This document shows positions 61,438 through 64,000 of a stretch of 64,000 nt of DNA, one piece after another. The notes under the pieces were generated by a model. It was not told the origin of the DNA. It did no database searches and saw only the letters and a program-made list of their open reading frames with translations. Origin of the DNA: Sulfurovum sp. (GTDB taxonomy: Bacteria > Campylobacterota > Campylobacteria > Campylobacterales > Sulfurovaceae). The number at the start of each line of letters is the position of its first letter. The stretch's first letter is position 1. Position numbers and translations under genes: made by a program. Where the stretch lies: contig JALTVI010000115.1 in assembly GCA_027049035.1 (NCBI GenBank), positions 1 through 64,000 on the forward strand, in the 5' to 3' direction.

Positions 61438-61833
61438 ATGACGCGTTCTGAGAATATGCGTAGAATTAAAGCAAAAGACACTAAAATAGAACGTATACTC
61501 GCCAAAGCGATGTGGAAAGAGGGACTTCGCTACCGAAAAAATTGCAAAGATGTGTTCGGAAAGCCGGATTTTTGCTTTAAAGGCAAGAAGATAGCGATCT
61601 TCTGCGATAGTGAATTTTGGCACGGCAAGAAGTTTTTAGAGGGCGAAAGATTTAAAACGAATACTGACTTTTGGGAAGAGAAAATAAAACGCAATATTAA
61701 GCGGGACAAAGAAGTGAATGAACGATTGAGAAGTGAAGGTTGGACGGTGCTTAGGTTTTGGGGAAAGGATATTGAAAAAAACGTAGAAAATTGTTTGAAA
61801 GAAATCAAATCTAGGATTATAAAAAATGGATAA
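61438..61833 (+). CDS. vsr: Very short patch repair endonuclease
   Basis: 131 aa from ATG 61438 (MTRSENMRRIKAKDTK); TTG 61423 is an alternative and the track start overlaps abiEii. Vsr motif order: RYRKNCKDVFGKPDFCFKGKKIAIFCDSEFWHGK, with FGKPDF and FCDSEFWHG containing the catalytic Asp and His. It nicks T:G mismatches made by deamination of 5-methylcytosine. The adjacent Dcm-like methyltransferase at the right edge is the expected partner. Confidence 0.93.
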   Translation: MTRSENMRRIKAKDTKIERILAKAMWKEGLRYRKNCKDVFGKPDFCFKGKKIAIFCDSEFWHGKKFLEGERFKTNTDFWEEKIKRNIKRDKEVNERLRSEGWTVLRFWGKDIEKNVENCLKEIKSRIIKNG

Positions 61834-63829
61834 TGACCAAATACTTCAATTAGCGTTTCATGGCAAAATCATAGATCACCTTGGTGTACAAATGTATCAA
61901 AGCCCCATTGCATCAATCGCGGAACTTGTGTCTAATGCATGGGATGCTAATGCAGAAAAAGTTGAAATAACACTTCCTGAAGTCATGGGTGGTGATGCCG
62001 CAATTATTGTCAAAGATGACGGTGACGGTATGACATTAGATGATTGCCAAAATAAATATTTAAATATAGGATACAATAGGAGAGAACATTCCGATACGAG
62101 TCGAGATAGACCTGTAATGGGCAGAAAGGGTATTGGAAAATTTGCCGGATTTGGTATAGCAAATAAAATAAAAATAGACACAATTAGTAAGCAAACCGGT
62201 GAAAGAACAGTATTTGTATTAGATCTTGATCAAATTCGGGAAGGAGATACCTATGTCAACACATCTCCGCTACAATTGATACCTGAACTCATTGAAGAAC
62301 CTGATGAGGAAAGGAAAAAAGATCACGGTACAGAAATTACGTTACTTGACCTTACCTTTGAACGGAAACCCAGTAAAGACATATTTATAAGAGGATTATC
62401 ACGAAGATTTGCTATAAACTCAACTGCTGATAATTTTCAAGTATTTGTTAATGGTACCGAAGTTAAAGAAGAAGATGATTCTTCTAGAATAGAGTTTTCT
62501 TTTCCACGAGACTACAAAAACGATGAAAAACCGGATGGGTTAATTATAAAAGATGGATATGGGATTGAGACAATAAACGGGCAAGAAATAAGTTGGAAAA
62601 TAAATTTTTACAAAGATACCATTCAAGAACAAGACCTACAGGGTATATCTGTTTTTGCACATAAAAAGCTAGCTCAAACTCCTTTTATGTTCAACCTTTC
62701 AGGAGGTCTACCTTCACAAACCGGACCTGAATATTTATCAGGTAAAGTAATTGCGGACTTTGTTGATGAATTGTCAACAGATGTTATATCACCGGAACGC
62801 CAAAGACTTAATTGGGAGCACGGTGAATTAAAACCTCTTGAAACCTGGGGGCAGGAAAAGATAAAAGAGCTTTTAAAAATATGGAAAAAAAGACATCAAG
62901 AGGAAAGAGAAAAGATCATCAAGGAAAAAATCGGTAATTTCGGGCAAAGACTTTCTAAATTACCACCACATGAGCAAAAAGTTATAGAAACTGCTTTAAA
63001 AAAATTGGCTGCATTACCAAAATTGACGACAGAGCAATTTACTGAAATGGGTGAAGCGATATTAATCGCATGGGAAGGTGGTCGTCTAAAAGCTCTAATA
63101 ACCGAGATGGCTGATGTTCAAGATATGACCGAGGAACACTTGCTAAATATTCTTATTGAAGCAAATGTATTGACTTCATTACATACTGCCGAGGCAGTTA
63201 AAACAAAGTTAGAAGCAATAGAAGGATTAAGGCAGCGTATTGAAAGTAGAGAATTAGAAAATGCTGTTAGGGACTATATAGCCAAAAATCCTTGGTTGAT
63301 CTCTCCAGAATGGGAGACATTTGTTGTAGAAAAATCTTTAAAACATATAATTGAAAAAGCCCTAAAAGAAAGTGGCATTGAAGAAGAAGAAGACTGGAAA
63401 AAGCGTGTAGATCTTATATTGAGTAGTGGAAATTCTCTTTTGGTTTTGGAGTTCATGAGACCGGGTCTAAAGATCGATAGAGATCATATGGAAAGATTTG
63501 AATACTACATAGATACGATAAAAGATGCAATTTCAAGTCAGACAGGAGTAATTTTTAAGAGTGAACAAGTTTTTGGATATTTAATAGCAGATAAGATTGA
63601 AAACTCAAAAGGTGCTTTAAAAATAAAAATACAGAAACTTTCAAAAAGTAATATGTATGTTATGGACTGGGAAAGCTTGCTTGAAAAAGCAGAAGCACAA
63701 TGGCAAGAATTCTTAGATATATTAATCGAGAGATCTCCTGATGATCATAGAATTCAAGCCCTAAAAGAAGATGAGTCAAAAGATGATGCTATTGAAGAGA
63801 CTTCTTTATCATCTCCGCCTGCTTCTTAA
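61826..63829 (+). CDS. MORC/MutL-like GHKL ATPase with nuclease-like C-terminus
   Basis: 667 aa. GHKL ATPase domain (~1-230) with AELVSNAWDANAEKVEI (motif I), VKDDGDGMTLDD (motif II) and GRKGIGKFAGFGIAN (motif III), followed by a transducer-like region. A helical middle leads to a C-terminal domain (~480-600) with KRVDLILSSGNSLLVLEFMRPG, a D...ExM version of a PD-(D/E)XK core. MutL-like/MORC-like ATPases in restriction-modification loci are established. It overlaps vsr by 8 nt and the 3' end of dcm by 41 nt. AT-rich. Confidence 0.85.
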   Translation: MDNDQILQLAFHGKIIDHLGVQMYQSPIASIAELVSNAWDANAEKVEITLPEVMGGDAAIIVKDDGDGMTLDDCQNKYLNIGYNRREHSDTSRDRPVMGRKGIGKFAGFGIANKIKIDTISKQTGERTVFVLDLDQIREGDTYVNTSPLQLIPELIEEPDEERKKDHGTEITLLDLTFERKPSKDIFIRGLSRRFAINSTADNFQVFVNGTEVKEEDDSSRIEFSFPRDYKNDEKPDGLIIKDGYGIETINGQEISWKINFYKDTIQEQDLQGISVFAHKKLAQTPFMFNLSGGLPSQTGPEYLSGKVIADFVDELSTDVISPERQRLNWEHGELKPLETWGQEKIKELLKIWKKRHQEEREKIIKEKIGNFGQRLSKLPPHEQKVIETALKKLAALPKLTTEQFTEMGEAILIAWEGGRLKALITEMADVQDMTEEHLLNILIEANVLTSLHTAEAVKTKLEAIEGLRQRIESRELENAVRDYIAKNPWLISPEWETFVVEKSLKHIIEKALKESGIEEEEDWKKRVDLILSSGNSLLVLEFMRPGLKIDRDHMERFEYYIDTIKDAISSQTGVIFKSEQVFGYLIADKIENSKGALKIKIQKLSKSNMYVMDWESLLEKAEAQWQEFLDILIERSPDDHRIQALKEDESKDDAIEETSLSSPPAS

Positions 63830-64000
63830 TATAAGCCGGTGGCAGAGCATTACCGATCATCAGAGCGATTTTATCTCGTGCGATATCGGTAGGAAATTTG
63901 TAATCTTTCGGAAAAGTCTGTAAAAGTGCGGCTTCACGCAGTGTAATCGCCCTATTCTCTTCAGGGTGCAAGAACCTACCTTTAGAAGGGTTGGTGCAGC
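63789..64000 (-). CDS. dcm: DNA (cytosine-5) methyltransferase, C-terminal part
   Basis: Only the last ~70 residues lie in the window; the start is off the right edge, and the track's M is a TTG read as start. The frame continues CTNPSKGRFLHPEENRAITLREAALLQTFPKDYKF, and GNALPPAYI near the end is conserved motif X. These match motifs IX-X of C5 methyltransferases. It pairs with vsr and the GHKL ATPase as a restriction-modification-like cassette. Methylation specificity cannot be seen. Confidence 0.9.
   Translation of the reverse strand, partial: CTNPSKGRFLHPEENRAITLREAALLQTFPKDYKFPTDIARDKIALMIGNALPPAYIKKQAEMIKKSLQ

Overview
This 64 kb window looks like a chromosomal segment of a Campylobacterota (Epsilonproteobacteria) bacterium, most likely a Sulfurovum/Sulfurimonas-type chemolithotroph. 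That is inferred from remembered protein families, not from a database search: a GlnRS-YqeY fusion, RibBA with a degenerate second domain, mobB-fbp linkage, HQW-type histidine kinases and compact operons with 1-4 bp overlaps. Positions 1-37 kb are mostly core genome. Positions 37-47.6 kb hold an insertion sequence and a complete type V-A CRISPR-Cas locus. From the tRNA pair at 47.7 kb to the right edge lies an integrated mobile element with defence cargo.

Core region (0-27.7 kb): metG with a MurF-N-like partner; mobB-fbp; a gltX-like/yggT/lytic transglycosylase operon divergent from glnS; a DEDDh exonuclease; a long hairpin ahead of an operon of an IscU-like scaffold, a ferritin-like helical protein, phosphatidylserine decarboxylase, a PDC-type sensor and a HAD phosphatase; a PilT-type ATPase; several small envelope proteins; and a TetR/methyltransferase/DUF2238 operon. 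The TetR operon is preceded by four palindromic operators spaced exactly 42 bp apart, the last filling the 17-bp spacer of a consensus promoter.

Signalling operon (27.7-33.7 kb, minus strand): a coiled-coil protein, an inner-membrane OmpA-type protein with a possible roadblock/longin-like cytosolic region, small Ras-like GTPase 1, a PAS histidine kinase, small GTPase 2 and a PAS diguanylate cyclase. The order suggests two duplicated GTPase-plus-PAS-output cassettes attached to a peptidoglycan-binding platform. This is the best candidate in the window for an undescribed system. The OmpA gene appears to have lost its ATG start through a 2-nt slip or to use CTG. Acetyl-CoA synthetase and ribBA follow, then a GGEEF gene fragment cut off by an IS5-like insertion.

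CRISPR region (38.7-47.6 kb): 36 repeats and 35 spacers, transcribed on the minus strand downstream of cas12a-cas4-cas1-cas2, with a WYL-domain regulator upstream of cas12a and a palindrome (CATTTTG-N3-CAAAATG) between them. Two spacers each occur twice.

Mobile element (47.9 kb to the edge): a tyrosine integrase abuts tRNA-fMet, followed by an AlpA-like protein, relaxase, MobC-like protein, ParA-like ATPase, an isolated TrbJ/TrbK-like/TrbL set, a replisome-organizer-like protein and a TraK-like protein. The cargo is a candidate PD-(D/E)XK nuclease, a nucleotidyltransferase toxin pair, and a Vsr / MORC-like GHKL ATPase / Dcm cassette that runs off the window. No ATPases of the conjugation machine are visible, so the element looks mobilizable or only partly self-transmissible. 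A 17-21 bp direct repeat occurs at both ends of the mob/transfer module.
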